NCBI GenBank assembly: GCA_029287305.1
Contig: JARFRJ010000191.1
Location: forward strand, 1 to 7,836
Length of the DNA stretch: 7,836 nucleotides
Source of the DNA: Hyphomonas sp.
GTDB lineage: Bacteria > Pseudomonadota > Alphaproteobacteria > Caulobacterales > Hyphomonadaceae
Direction: 5' to 3'
Part shown: positions 1 to 6,371 of the stretch, piece after piece
Numbering within the stretch: position 1 is the first letter of the stretch
How the letters are laid out: each line of letters starts with the position of its first letter
Position numbers and translations under genes: made by a program
Notes under the pieces: model-generated
The model's database searches: none
Told to the model about the DNA's origin: nothing
The model's input: the letters and a program-made list of their open reading frames with translations, nothing else

Positions 1-1
1 A

Positions 2-424
2 AAAGCCTTGAAAATTTCCTCCACTCAAAATGGTCTTGTCATAGGCTGTGATCAAATGCTCTCGCTTGGCGAGGAAGCTTTTGATAAGCCCAAAGACATA
101 GCCGAAGCCACCGCCCAGCTAAAAAAGCTGGCTGGCAAGACCCATATTTTGGAAACCGCAATTGTCATTGCAGAGGGTGGCCAACTGGTCTGGCGAAACT
201 TGGCCCGGCCCAAATTGACAATGCGGATGTTTTCCGATCGATTTCTCGGTAATTATATCGAAAAAATGGGCGGGTCACTCTGCTCCACGGTTGGCGGTTA
301 TCAGCTTGAGGGCGTTGGCAGCCAGCTTTTTGAAAAGATTGAAGGGGATTATTTTTCCATATTAGGCCTGCCCCTCCTGCCCCTCATGGATTATCTGAGG
401 CAGCGCCAAGCGCTTCTATCCTGA
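2..424 (+). CDS. Maf family nucleotide pyrophosphatase, C-terminal part (5'-truncated by window edge)
   Basis: Maf proteins hydrolyse (d)NTPs, often modified or non-canonical ones, to monophosphate and pyrophosphate in the cytoplasm, keeping such nucleotides out of DNA and RNA. The reading frame is open from the first bases, and the first start-like codon (TTG at 8) lies inside the conserved fold, so the gene begins upstream. Roughly 55-60 residues, including the SxR motif, are missing. What remains is clear: LVIGCDQML with the conserved Asp, KP and LAGKTH motifs of the central fold, then YQLEGVGSQLFEKIEGDYFSI and GLPLLPLMDYLR at the C-terminus, which resembles the alphaproteobacterial Maf branch. 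The stop codon shares one base with the aroE start, so the two are probably translated together. Its nucleotide specificity cannot be told from this part. Confidence 0.88.
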   Translation, partial: KALKISSTQNGLVIGCDQMLSLGEEAFDKPKDIAEATAQLKKLAGKTHILETAIVIAEGGQLVWRNLARPKLTMRMFSDRFLGNYIEKMGGSLCSTVGGYQLEGVGSQLFEKIEGDYFSILGLPLLPLMDYLRQRQALLS

Positions 425-1233
425 TGCAGCATTATGCGGTTCTGGGGCAGCCGGTCGCCCATTCTCTCTCGCCGCTCATTCACAAAGGTTGGATGAAGGA
501 TTATAATCTGGCGGCTGACTATGTTGCCATTGAAGTTCCCAAAGACGGGTTTGGCCCCATAATGGGCGATTTGGTGGCTGAGGGATATCTTGGCTTCAAT
601 GTAACCCTGCCCCATAAAGGCCATGCCTTTAACTGGGCAGGCTCGCTCACAAAGCGCGCGCAAAAGATTGGCGCAGTGAATACATTGTCCAGGCAGGCCG
701 ATGAAACATGGCGTGGCGATAATACGGTTGCGCCGGGCTTCCCTCAGGCTTTGGTTCAGCTTACCGGCGCAGAGCTTGCCGGCAAAACCATAACGATTAT
801 TGGTGCAGGCGGCGCGGCGCGGGCACTTGTCTATAGTCTGGATGCAGCAGGCGCGAAGATTAATCTGGTCAATCGCACCAAGGCCAAGGCAGAGCAGCTT
901 TTACGCGCCTATGGTATGAAAGATCATAAGGCGCTGGGGCTGGATGCACTCAAAGCCTCTGCTGATATATCAGATATTTGTGTCAATACAGCCAGTCTTG
1001 GTTATGACGCCGCAACGCTTGATTTACCCGATGGGCAAGAGAAACTGTTTTATGATATTTCCTATGGCAAAGCCGCAGCACAGCAATTGCAGCTCGCCGC
1101 CCGTCAAAATTGGCAGACCGCTGACGGCCTATCCATGCTGGTCTATCAAGCGGCGATCAGTTTTGAGATTTGGTTTGGTCTGCGCCCAGACCCCGGAGCC
1201 GCTTTTCGGCGTATCCATGCAAAAGAGGCATAA
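424..1233 (+). CDS. aroE: Shikimate 5-dehydrogenase with Val at the catalytic Asp position
   Basis: AroE reduces 3-dehydroshikimate to shikimate with NADPH in aromatic amino acid synthesis. The protein has 269 residues, a normal length. The N-terminal substrate domain shows SLS (Ser14, Ser16), NVTLPHK with the catalytic Lys65, and GAVNT (83-87). The Rossmann domain has GAGGAARA (127-134) and NRT (150-152), the latter typical of NADP specificity. Near the C-terminus, GLSMLVYQAA includes the substrate-contacting Gln242. The expected NTDxxGF motif reads NTVAPGF: residue 102, which pairs with Lys65 in catalysis in E. coli AroE, is Val (codon GTT, 727-729). DxxYxP reads DISYGK (211-216). The ATG overlaps the Maf stop by one base and lacks a close Shine-Dalgarno site, which suggests coupled translation. 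The family call is secure; full activity is uncertain. Confidence 0.93.
   Translation: MQHYAVLGQPVAHSLSPLIHKGWMKDYNLAADYVAIEVPKDGFGPIMGDLVAEGYLGFNVTLPHKGHAFNWAGSLTKRAQKIGAVNTLSRQADETWRGDNTVAPGFPQALVQLTGAELAGKTITIIGAGGAARALVYSLDAAGAKINLVNRTKAKAEQLLRAYGMKDHKALGLDALKASADISDICVNTASLGYDAATLDLPDGQEKLFYDISYGKAAAQQLQLAARQNWQTADGLSMLVYQAAISFEIWFGLRPDPGAAFRRIHAKEA
1224..1228 (+). promoter_or_regulatory. Ribosome binding site of coaE
   Basis: AGAGG lies five bases before the ATG at 1234, inside the last codons of aroE. It supports this start, which follows the aroE TAA without any gap. Confidence 0.6.
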
Positions 1234-1875
1234 ATGACGCTTTATCTTGGTTTAACCGGCTCAATTGCCATGGGTAAAAGCGCAACCGCGCAGATGTTTT
1301 CAGATAGCGGTGTCCCGGTCTATGATGCCGATGCGGCGGTGCATGGCCTCTATCAAAGAGGCGGCGCAGCCATTGCGCCCGTCAGCGCCCTTTTCCCCGA
1401 AGCCCTGAAAGACGGGGCCATATCGCGTGACATATTGCGCACTATCGTCTTGAGTGCGCCAGAAAAGCTCGACCGTCTTAATAAAATTGTGCACCCTCTG
1501 GTCGCTCGCACACAACAGGCTTTCCGCGCCAAATGTGAGGCAGAACAGGCCCATTTTGCGGTTCTTGATATCCCGCTCTTATTTGAGACAGGCGGCGAGC
1601 GCTCTTGTGATTATATTGCCGTCGTCACGGCAAGCGCGGCCCTTCAGCGCGCGCGCGTCCTGTCCCGGCCAGATATGACAGAGGCAAGCTTTAAGGCAAT
1701 TCTGGACCGCCAGTGGCCAGATGCCAGAAAACGCGCGGCAGCAGATTTTATCATTTCGACAGGGTTTGGATTTCGATTTACACGCGAGCATGTCGCCGCC
1801 ATAATCGCGCTTATGCAGCGAATCGCCCTCGAAAAGACGCAAAATCATGACACAAATTCGGGAAATAGCCTTTGA
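1234..1875 (+). CDS. coaE: Dephospho-CoA kinase
   Basis: CoaE phosphorylates the 3'-hydroxyl of the dephospho-CoA ribose with ATP, the last step of coenzyme A synthesis. The 213-residue protein has a P-loop GSIAMGKS (9-16) right after the first beta strand (LYLGLT), then the YDADAAVH motif (30-37), the IVHPLV motif, and DIPLLFE in the substrate/lid region. The C-terminal part contains RQWPDARKRAAADFII, a family-typical lid and helix segment. A Shine-Dalgarno site precedes the ATG. The last nine codons overlap dnaQ in another frame (29 bases), so the tail from about residue 200 (EKTQNHDTNSGNSL) is probably dispensable. The position between aroE and dnaQ matches the order known in many alphaproteobacteria. 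Confidence 0.95.
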   Translation: MTLYLGLTGSIAMGKSATAQMFSDSGVPVYDADAAVHGLYQRGGAAIAPVSALFPEALKDGAISRDILRTIVLSAPEKLDRLNKIVHPLVARTQQAFRAKCEAEQAHFAVLDIPLLFETGGERSCDYIAVVTASAALQRARVLSRPDMTEASFKAILDRQWPDARKRAAADFIISTGFGFRFTREHVAAIIALMQRIALEKTQNHDTNSGNSL

Positions 1876-2548
1876 TACGGAAACAACAGGCCTTGATTGG
1901 GCCGGGGAAGACAGGATTATTGAGCTTGGCGCAATAGAGCTTATCAATCATATCCCAACAGGCAAAAGTTTCCGCCGTTATATCAATCCGGGTCGATCTG
2001 TCTCAGAGGCGACAATACGGATAACCGGCATTACAGATGCAGACCTGAAGGACAAACCGGCTTTTTCAGATCCGGATATTGTTGATGCATTTCTGGCCTT
2101 TGTCGGAGACGCCACGCTGGTTGCCCATAATGCCCAATTTGATCGCGGCTTTTTAAACGCGGAACTGGAACGCTATCGCTATAGTCCTATTCTAGAGCCA
2201 CGCTGGATTGATACTGTGGCTATGGCGCGGCTAAAATTTCCAGGCGCCCCGGCCTCTCTCGACGCCTTGTGTCGCCGTTTTAATATTTCACTTGAAAGCC
2301 GGACAATGCATGGCGCGCTTCTGGATGCGCAGCTTTTGGCCGATGTCTATTTGGAACTATTGGGCGGGCGGGCCCGGCGGTTTGAGTTTGAAGAGATAAG
2401 CCAGGGGGTTGAAGCGCACCGTCCGGCCAAGGCGCGGGGGCAGGCATTGCCCTCTCTTCGCACAGAAGAAGAAGCCAAAGCCCATGCGGGCTTTATCTCG
2501 CAGATCGGGGATCAGGCCTTATGGCATAAATACACCAAGACAAATTAG
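1847..2548 (+). CDS. dnaQ: DNA polymerase III epsilon subunit (3'-5' proofreading exonuclease)
   Basis: DnaQ removes mismatched 3' nucleotides during replication as part of the Pol III core, bound to the alpha subunit. The 233-residue protein shows the full DEDDh exonuclease set: ExoI DTETTGL with Asp10 and Glu12, ExoII HNAQFD (94-99) with Asp99, and ExoIII HGALLDA with His155 and Asp160. After the nuclease domain (about 1-172) comes a variable charged stretch and a short C-terminal segment, the region that in E. coli contacts the alpha subunit. The first ATG lies inside the end of coaE. There is no strong Shine-Dalgarno site (only a purine-rich GAAAAGA upstream), so coupling to coaE translation is likely. 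It is the last gene of the + strand run and converges with the serine palmitoyltransferase gene. Confidence 0.95.
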   Translation: MTQIREIAFDTETTGLDWAGEDRIIELGAIELINHIPTGKSFRRYINPGRSVSEATIRITGITDADLKDKPAFSDPDIVDAFLAFVGDATLVAHNAQFDRGFLNAELERYRYSPILEPRWIDTVAMARLKFPGAPASLDALCRRFNISLESRTMHGALLDAQLLADVYLELLGGRARRFEFEEISQGVEAHRPAKARGQALPSLRTEEEAKAHAGFISQIGDQALWHKYTKTN

Positions 2549-2634
2549 GCTGAATGCCCGTTTAAACCTTAATGCGCTGCACCCCGCGCCTCCCAAAGCG
2601 CTTTCAACCTGATCCATTTTAACCCGGACCAGCT

Positions 2635-3834
2635 CTAGCTTGCAGCCATGGCAACCTTATTGTCTTGCGCCAGTGTTTGGAAAACAGACAGGACCTTATT
2701 GATTTCCTCTTCCGTATGGGCTGCAGAGACAGACAGGCGCAAAAGGCTGATCCCTGCCGGTGTCGCAGGGGGCCCGGAAAAGTTTACATAGACGCCGCGA
2801 TCCAGCAATGTATTAAAATCGCGCACAGCCTGCTCCTCACTGTGACGACGAATAGCGATAATTGGGGAGGCGTCTGCCGCCAGATCAAACCCCATTTGCG
2901 CTAGCCCTTCATGCAATTGACGAGCTCTGGCCCAGAGATTGTCGTGCAACCCCTCTTCGGAAATGATTTTTTCTAAGGCAGCTTGCGCGCTGGCAATCGC
3001 TGAGGGCGAAGGTGAGGCTGTAAACATATAGGGTCGTGAGACGCGTAACAGCTCAAATTGTGGGTGTTTTGAAGAGCAAAACCCGCCAATAGAGGCCAGC
3101 GATTTGGAGAAAGTGGCCGAGTAGAAATCTATCTTGTCCAGGACACCCATGGCCTCAGAGAGGCCGCGCCCTTTGGGGCCAAAACTGCCAAATGAATGCG
3201 CCTCATCAACATAAATCATCGCCCCATGCCTATGGGCAACTTCCGTCATTTCATCCAGAGGGGCCAGATCGCCAAACATGGAATACATGCCTTCAACCAC
3301 CACCAGACGCGCTCCATCTGTGTTTTGGCTGCGGCTGAGGCGCTTGTCCAAATCCTCTGCATTATTATGCCGGAAACGTATCGTTGTGCCCGTGGAGAGG
3401 CGCGTGGCATCATAAATACAGGCATGGCTATCAGCATCGATAAAGACTTGGTCCTTCGGGCCGACAAGCGCAGAAATAGCCGCAAGATTGGTTTGGTATC
3501 CGGTAGAAAACACAATCGTTGAGGCCATTCCCATAAATTTATTTAAGGAGCGTTCCAGCTTGGTGTGTCCAACATAATTACCATTGGCAACGCGTGAACC
3601 GGTTGTGCCCGTTCCATGGGCATCAATCGCCGCCTTGGCGGCGGTCACACAGCTTTCTTCAAAGGTGAGACCAAGATAATTATTGGTCCCAATCATAATA
3701 ACTTCCTTGCCCTCAATCACACCGCGCGTGGGCGAGAGGATGTCATCAAATTGAATGCCGATGGGGCTGCGCCCGATTTGCACGGCGCGAGACATGCGTT
3801 CAAGATAGGGACTAAATTTTTCAAAAATGCTCAT
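2635..3834 (-). CDS. spt: Serine palmitoyltransferase (PLP-dependent alpha-oxoamine synthase)
   Basis: SPT condenses L-serine with an acyl thioester, releasing CO2, to give 3-ketosphinganine, the first step of sphingolipid synthesis. The 399-residue protein has the alpha-oxoamine synthase core: GTNNYLGLT, GTGTTGSRVANG, DADSHACIYD (PLP-stacking His137), YVDEAHS (Asp210, His213) and TFSKS with the PLP-linking Lys244. PPATPAG followed by LLRLS (Arg366) matches the C-terminal region of Sphingomonas-type SPT and argues against KBL or BioF. I chose the ATG at 3834 (MSIFEKF) because GGAGA lies six bases upstream; an in-frame ATG at 3864 adds ten residues but has no Shine-Dalgarno site. The CerR-like gene lies upstream on the same strand. 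8-amino-7-oxononanoate synthase is the main alternative and is less likely because no biotin genes are nearby. Confidence 0.87.
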   Translation of the reverse strand: MSIFEKFSPYLERMSRAVQIGRSPIGIQFDDILSPTRGVIEGKEVIMIGTNNYLGLTFEESCVTAAKAAIDAHGTGTTGSRVANGNYVGHTKLERSLNKFMGMASTIVFSTGYQTNLAAISALVGPKDQVFIDADSHACIYDATRLSTGTTIRFRHNNAEDLDKRLSRSQNTDGARLVVVEGMYSMFGDLAPLDEMTEVAHRHGAMIYVDEAHSFGSFGPKGRGLSEAMGVLDKIDFYSATFSKSLASIGGFCSSKHPQFELLRVSRPYMFTASPSPSAIASAQAALEKIISEEGLHDNLWARARQLHEGLAQMGFDLAADASPIIAIRRHSEEQAVRDFNTLLDRGVYVNFSGPPATPAGISLLRLSVSAAHTEEEINKVLSVFQTLAQDNKVAMAAS

Positions 3835-3840
3835 CTGGGG

Positions 3841-3845
3841 TCTCC
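3841..3845 (-). promoter_or_regulatory. Ribosome binding site deciding the spt start
   Basis: On the minus strand GGAGA stands six bases before the ATG at 3834. The other in-frame ATG at 3864 has no comparable site. This favours the shorter, 399-residue protein. Confidence 0.55.
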
Positions 3846-3905
3846 GGGCCGTGTGCCCTCTCATTTATCAAGTGTGGCCTGATCGGTCTGTTTGGCCTTA
3901 AATAT

Positions 3906-3920
3906 GCGCCTCTTCGGCGC
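3906..3920 (-). other. Short GC-only hairpin in the spt leader
   Basis: GCGCC and GGCGC arms of five bases flank a five-base loop (GAAGA on the minus strand), followed by ATATTTAAGG. It lies between the SDR stop and the spt start. It could be a weak terminator or attenuator or an mRNA leader hairpin. There is no proper U-run, so termination is not convincing. Confidence 0.25.
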
Positions 3921-3937
3921 TCTTTGATCAATATTGC

Positions 3938-3966
3938 CATATGGGGCCATTTGTCTTTAAGGTCAA
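3938..3966 (-). promoter_or_regulatory. Possible sigma70-like promoter for spt
   Basis: On the minus strand TTGACC (3966-3961, five of six to the -35 consensus) is followed after 17 bases by CATATG (3943-3938, only three of six to the -10 consensus). Transcription would begin about 100 bases before the spt ATG, and the leader would include the hairpin at 3906-3920. It would let spt be expressed apart from nth and the SDR gene. The -10 is poor, so this is tentative. Confidence 0.28.
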
Positions 3967-3998
3967 TTTTTCCTTTCATAAACGGGGGGTTTAGCCGG

Positions 3999-4910
3999 TC
4001 ATATGTCATCAAGCTCGGCTGTAAATATTTCTTCAAGGGCTTTGCGCAAAGTGCGGGCTTCGGGAATAAATGTCCGGCCCGCCCAATCCGGGTGCAAAAG
4101 CTCACGGATTTTTCCCGGGTTTACAAAGCTTGAGGCCCCAAAGGGTGTCAACAGGCTTTGATTGAGCTGGGCAAGGCTTTTCAAAAGGAAGACAGGCAGC
4201 GGGATAGGGCGTACCGTTTGGCCGCGGGCCTCACCTGCAATGGCAGCCAGTTCATCCCAATTGACAGAGTGGGTGCCCCCACACGGCTCAATCAAGCTCT
4301 CCGGATTTGGTTGACGGGCGAGCTCAATCAAATACCGCGCCATATCCTCAACATGGACAAAGGAAAGCCTGTTTTTGCGATAGACCCCGGCAGGAACCGG
4401 CAGGACCCCTCTTTTCAAAGCTTTGATCATCGGCTCTGTCGCCTTGTCGCCTGGACCGATAATGGCCGGTGGGCGGACAATGATAAACTCCATGTCTCCT
4501 TTTTCAAATTCGGCGGCTGTCTCGCCCGCCCTTTTTGAGCGCGCATAATCGGACAGTTCTGCCACACGGGCGACCAAGGATGAGACGAGGATGAACCGTT
4601 TTGCACCTGCTTTTCGGGCCGCGCGCGCTGCATTGGCCGCCCCTTCCGCATTCGCTTTTAGCAGGGCTTTCAGACTTGCCGCCTTAGTCAGTCCGGCCAA
4701 ATGAATAAAAATATCAGAGCCTTCGGCTAGGCGGGATAAGGCGTCAGGGTCTGCCAAATCTCCTGAAACCGTTTCGACACCCTGCACCGTATATTTGGAG
4801 CGAACCATAACCCGCACGCGGCTTTGCCGGGCAATCAGCCCTTTGACGACGGACCGACCAATAAAGCCAGTTGCGCCCGTTAGGGCATATTTCGGTTCAG
4901 ACCTGTCCAT
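3999..4910 (-). CDS. NAD(P)-dependent epimerase/dehydratase-like extended SDR, candidate ceramide reductase (CerR-like)
   Basis: This is an extended short-chain dehydrogenase of about 303 residues. It has TGATGFIG (11-18) for dinucleotide binding, DLADPDAL, HLAGLTK, Ser111 in LVSSL, and the catalytic YARSK pair Tyr122/Lys126. VRPPAIIGPGD (146-155) and FVHVEDMARYL follow as in epimerase-like SDRs. The SSLxARxxELSDYxxSK stretch resembles the SDR found beside serine palmitoyltransferase in Caulobacter and sphingomonads, where CerR reduces the 3-oxo group of ceramide. The neighbouring spt gene fits that role, but the substrate is inferred. I start at the ATG at 4910, close to the first strand; a TTG at 4946 would add twelve residues. 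Neither start has a clear Shine-Dalgarno site. A sugar-nucleotide epimerase or other SDR remains possible. Confidence 0.8.
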   Translation of the reverse strand: MDRSEPKYALTGATGFIGRSVVKGLIARQSRVRVMVRSKYTVQGVETVSGDLADPDALSRLAEGSDIFIHLAGLTKAASLKALLKANAEGAANAARAARKAGAKRFILVSSLVARVAELSDYARSKRAGETAAEFEKGDMEFIIVRPPAIIGPGDKATEPMIKALKRGVLPVPAGVYRKNRLSFVHVEDMARYLIELARQPNPESLIEPCGGTHSVNWDELAAIAGEARGQTVRPIPLPVFLLKSLAQLNQSLLTPFGASSFVNPGKIRELLHPDWAGRTFIPEARTLRKALEEIFTAELDDI

Positions 4911-4964
4911 ATTGGCGGTTAAAGCCTGTTTGTTTGGATCAAGCAAGGCAAAGATAACAAGGCG

Positions 4965-5678
4965 CTAGGCCGTTTTCTCTTTATAGCGGCATAAATGATG
5001 CACGGCGCAGGCCCCGCATTTGGGCCGGCGCGCCAGACATGTATAGCGTCCATGCAGGATGAGCCAGTGATGGGCTCCCTGCTTGTACATTTGCGGTGTC
5101 GCCCGCTCCAATTGTGCCTCAACGGCGTCCGGCGTTTTTCCGGGCGCAAGGCCTGTGCGATTGGAAACACGAAAGATATGCGTATCGACCGCAATGGTTG
5201 GCTCGCCAAAGGCTTCATTCATAACCACATTGGCGGTTTTTCGGCCCACACCGGGCAGTTTCACAAGCGCTTCGCGCGTATTGGGAACCTCGCCCTTATA
5301 TGTATCAAGGATAATTTGAGACAGGGCGATGACATTACGGGCCTTATTGCGCCACAGACCGATGGTTTTTATATATTTTTCCACGCCTTTGACGCCCAGC
5401 TCTAGCATTTTTTGCGGCGTGTCCGCGACCGCGAAAAGGCCTTTTGTGGCTTTGTTGACACCGATATCTGTGGCTTGCGCAGAAAGGGCCACAGCAACCA
5501 GTAAAGTATAGGGCGAGCTATAATGAAGCTCGGTTTTTGGGTCGGGGCGCTCTTCGGCCAGAATTTTGTAAAATTCCGCAGCCTTTTGCGGCCCAAAAAC
5601 CCGTGGCCGTTGTTTTTTGCGTGTCGGCTTGGCGGCGCTTTGAGGGTTTTTCTTGGGCGGGGATGTCATCACAGTCAT
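4965..5678 (-). CDS. nth: Endonuclease III (bifunctional DNA glycosylase/AP lyase)
   Basis: Nth excises oxidised pyrimidines from DNA and nicks the resulting abasic site in base excision repair. The 237-residue protein has LSAQATD (65-71), the helix-hairpin-helix LPGVGRKTANVV (141-152) with catalytic Lys147, and VDTHIFRV with catalytic Asp165. The C-terminal 4Fe-4S site is complete: Cys214, Cys221, Cys224 and Cys230, spaced C-x6-C-x2-C-x5-C. Residues 1-28 form a basic, Lys/Pro-rich extension absent from the E. coli enzyme, and the extension reads as low-complexity DNA-binding sequence. The ATG at 5678 is the first in frame; a second at 5669 is possible, and neither has a strong Shine-Dalgarno site. 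The gene is divergent from DUF2244, a frequent neighbour in alphaproteobacteria, and runs towards the SDR gene with about 54 bases between them. Confidence 0.95.
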   Translation of the reverse strand: MTVMTSPPKKNPQSAAKPTRKKQRPRVFGPQKAAEFYKILAEERPDPKTELHYSSPYTLLVAVALSAQATDIGVNKATKGLFAVADTPQKMLELGVKGVEKYIKTIGLWRNKARNVIALSQIILDTYKGEVPNTREALVKLPGVGRKTANVVMNEAFGEPTIAVDTHIFRVSNRTGLAPGKTPDAVEAQLERATPQMYKQGAHHWLILHGRYTCLARRPKCGACAVHHLCRYKEKTA

Positions 5679-5779
5679 CTTACTTTATATTTTTCAGACC
5701 TCTATAGCGCAGTAGAGACGTAATATGGCGCGGCGTCCGGTCACATACAGGCCTGTGGGCAATGCGATATGTTTTATAA

Positions 5780-6268
5780 ATGACCGTCACCTCTAGCTTG
5801 CCAGAAACGGTTTATCTTGAAACAGCCTTACGCCCGAATGCCTCAATCGGGATAAGGGGGCAAGTGCTGTTGATCGCCTTTTTTTGCAGTTTTGCGCTCG
5901 GTTTTGCGCTTTTTTATGTCAAGGCGGGGGCTTGGCCAGTGGCAGGTTTTTTCGGGCTGGATATTCTGGCTCTTGTTTTGGCCGTCTATTTCAATTGGCG
6001 CGGTCAAGCGCAGGTGACCTTCGTTCGTGTCGACGAAACCCATTTGCGACTTTGGCATAAGCAATGGGGCCGGGCGGATAAAAAACTGGATTTGCCCGTG
6101 GCATTTGTCCGGGTTGAGCTTGAGCCTTTGCGCCGCCAGTCAAACCTGCTTAAATTATGTTATGGCACAGAATCCTGGTCACTTGGTGGATTTTTAAGCC
6201 CAAAAGCGCGCAAAGAGGCGGCTGAGACGATTCGCCAGGCCGTACATTTTGCCCGTAGACGCGCATAA
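5780..6268 (+). CDS. DUF2244 domain-containing membrane protein
   Basis: This is a small protein of 162 residues with no known function, common beside nth in alphaproteobacteria. The N-terminal LRPNASIGIRG (17-27) matches the family's L-x-PNxSLxxxG motif. Two hydrophobic segments, about 29-47 and 54-71, look like a membrane hairpin. The remaining part (about 76-162) is soluble and basic, with LWHKQWG and a C-terminal RRRA. An in-frame TAA lies directly before the ATG, so no longer start exists. No Shine-Dalgarno site is visible, so translation may be leaderless or weakly initiated. The gene is divergent from nth, and the P450 promoter begins within a few bases after its stop. Confidence 0.83.
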   Translation: MTVTSSLPETVYLETALRPNASIGIRGQVLLIAFFCSFALGFALFYVKAGAWPVAGFFGLDILALVLAVYFNWRGQAQVTFVRVDETHLRLWHKQWGRADKKLDLPVAFVRVELEPLRRQSNLLKLCYGTESWSLGGFLSPKARKEAAETIRQAVHFARRRA

Positions 6269-6272
6269 TCTC

Positions 6273-6302
6273 TTGATAAAAGCCCTATAAGAGTGTCATA
6301 AT
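6273..6302 (+). promoter_or_regulatory. Candidate sigma70-like promoter of the P450 gene
   Basis: TTGATA (6273-6278, five of six to the -35 consensus) and CATAAT (6297-6302, five of six to the -10 consensus) are separated by 18 bases. Transcription would start near 6309, about 63 bases before the P450 ATG at 6372. The promoter starts four bases after the DUF2244 stop, so the P450 gene probably has its own transcript. Confidence 0.45.
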
Positions 6303-6313
6303 GAATTCTTATA
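6286..6313. promoter_or_regulatory. Inverted repeat centred on the P450 -10 box, possible operator
   Basis: TATAAGA (6286-6292) and TCTTATA (6307-6313) are perfect seven-base inverted arms separated by 14 bases, with arm centres 21 bases (two helical turns) apart. The dyad axis (6299.5) is the axis of the candidate -10 box. This geometry suits a dimeric repressor, but AT-rich arms of this length arise by chance fairly often. Confidence 0.35.
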
Positions 6314-6320
6314 AAAATGA

Positions 6321-6337
6321 TATCTGTTCAGCAGATA
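6321..6337. promoter_or_regulatory. Second dyad in the P450 leader (operator or RNA hairpin)
   Basis: TATCTG (6321-6326) and CAGATA (6332-6337) are perfect six-base inverted arms around a five-base loop (TTCAG). It lies downstream of the predicted transcription start, so it could be a DNA operator or a small hairpin in the 5' leader. No U-run follows, so it is not a terminator. Confidence 0.35.
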
Positions 6338-6360
6338 CGCGCAAACACACATTATGCATT

Positions 6361-6365
6361 GGGAG
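6361..6365 (+). promoter_or_regulatory. Ribosome binding site deciding the P450 start
   Basis: GGGAG is followed by six bases and then the ATG at 6372. The in-frame ATG at 6366 touches this site and the ATG at 6354 lies before it, so both are poor candidates. The protein therefore probably begins MADTADPIGQ. Confidence 0.65.
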
Positions 6366-6371
6366 ATGATC

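Noticed and set aside
1300..1947. Minus-strand frames opposite coaE and dnaQ
   Set aside because: They are shadows of genes with complete catalytic motifs on the + strand.
2574..2601. GCGCT/AGCGC arms between dnaQ and spt as a bidirectional terminator
   Set aside because: Only five paired bases with an 18-base loop and a tail of three T; too weak for an intrinsic terminator.
3821..4105. Minus-strand open frame of 94 codons across the SDR-spt gap, considered as the missing acyl carrier protein
   Set aside because: No DSL phosphopantetheine motif or acidic composition; it overlaps the SDR gene in another frame.
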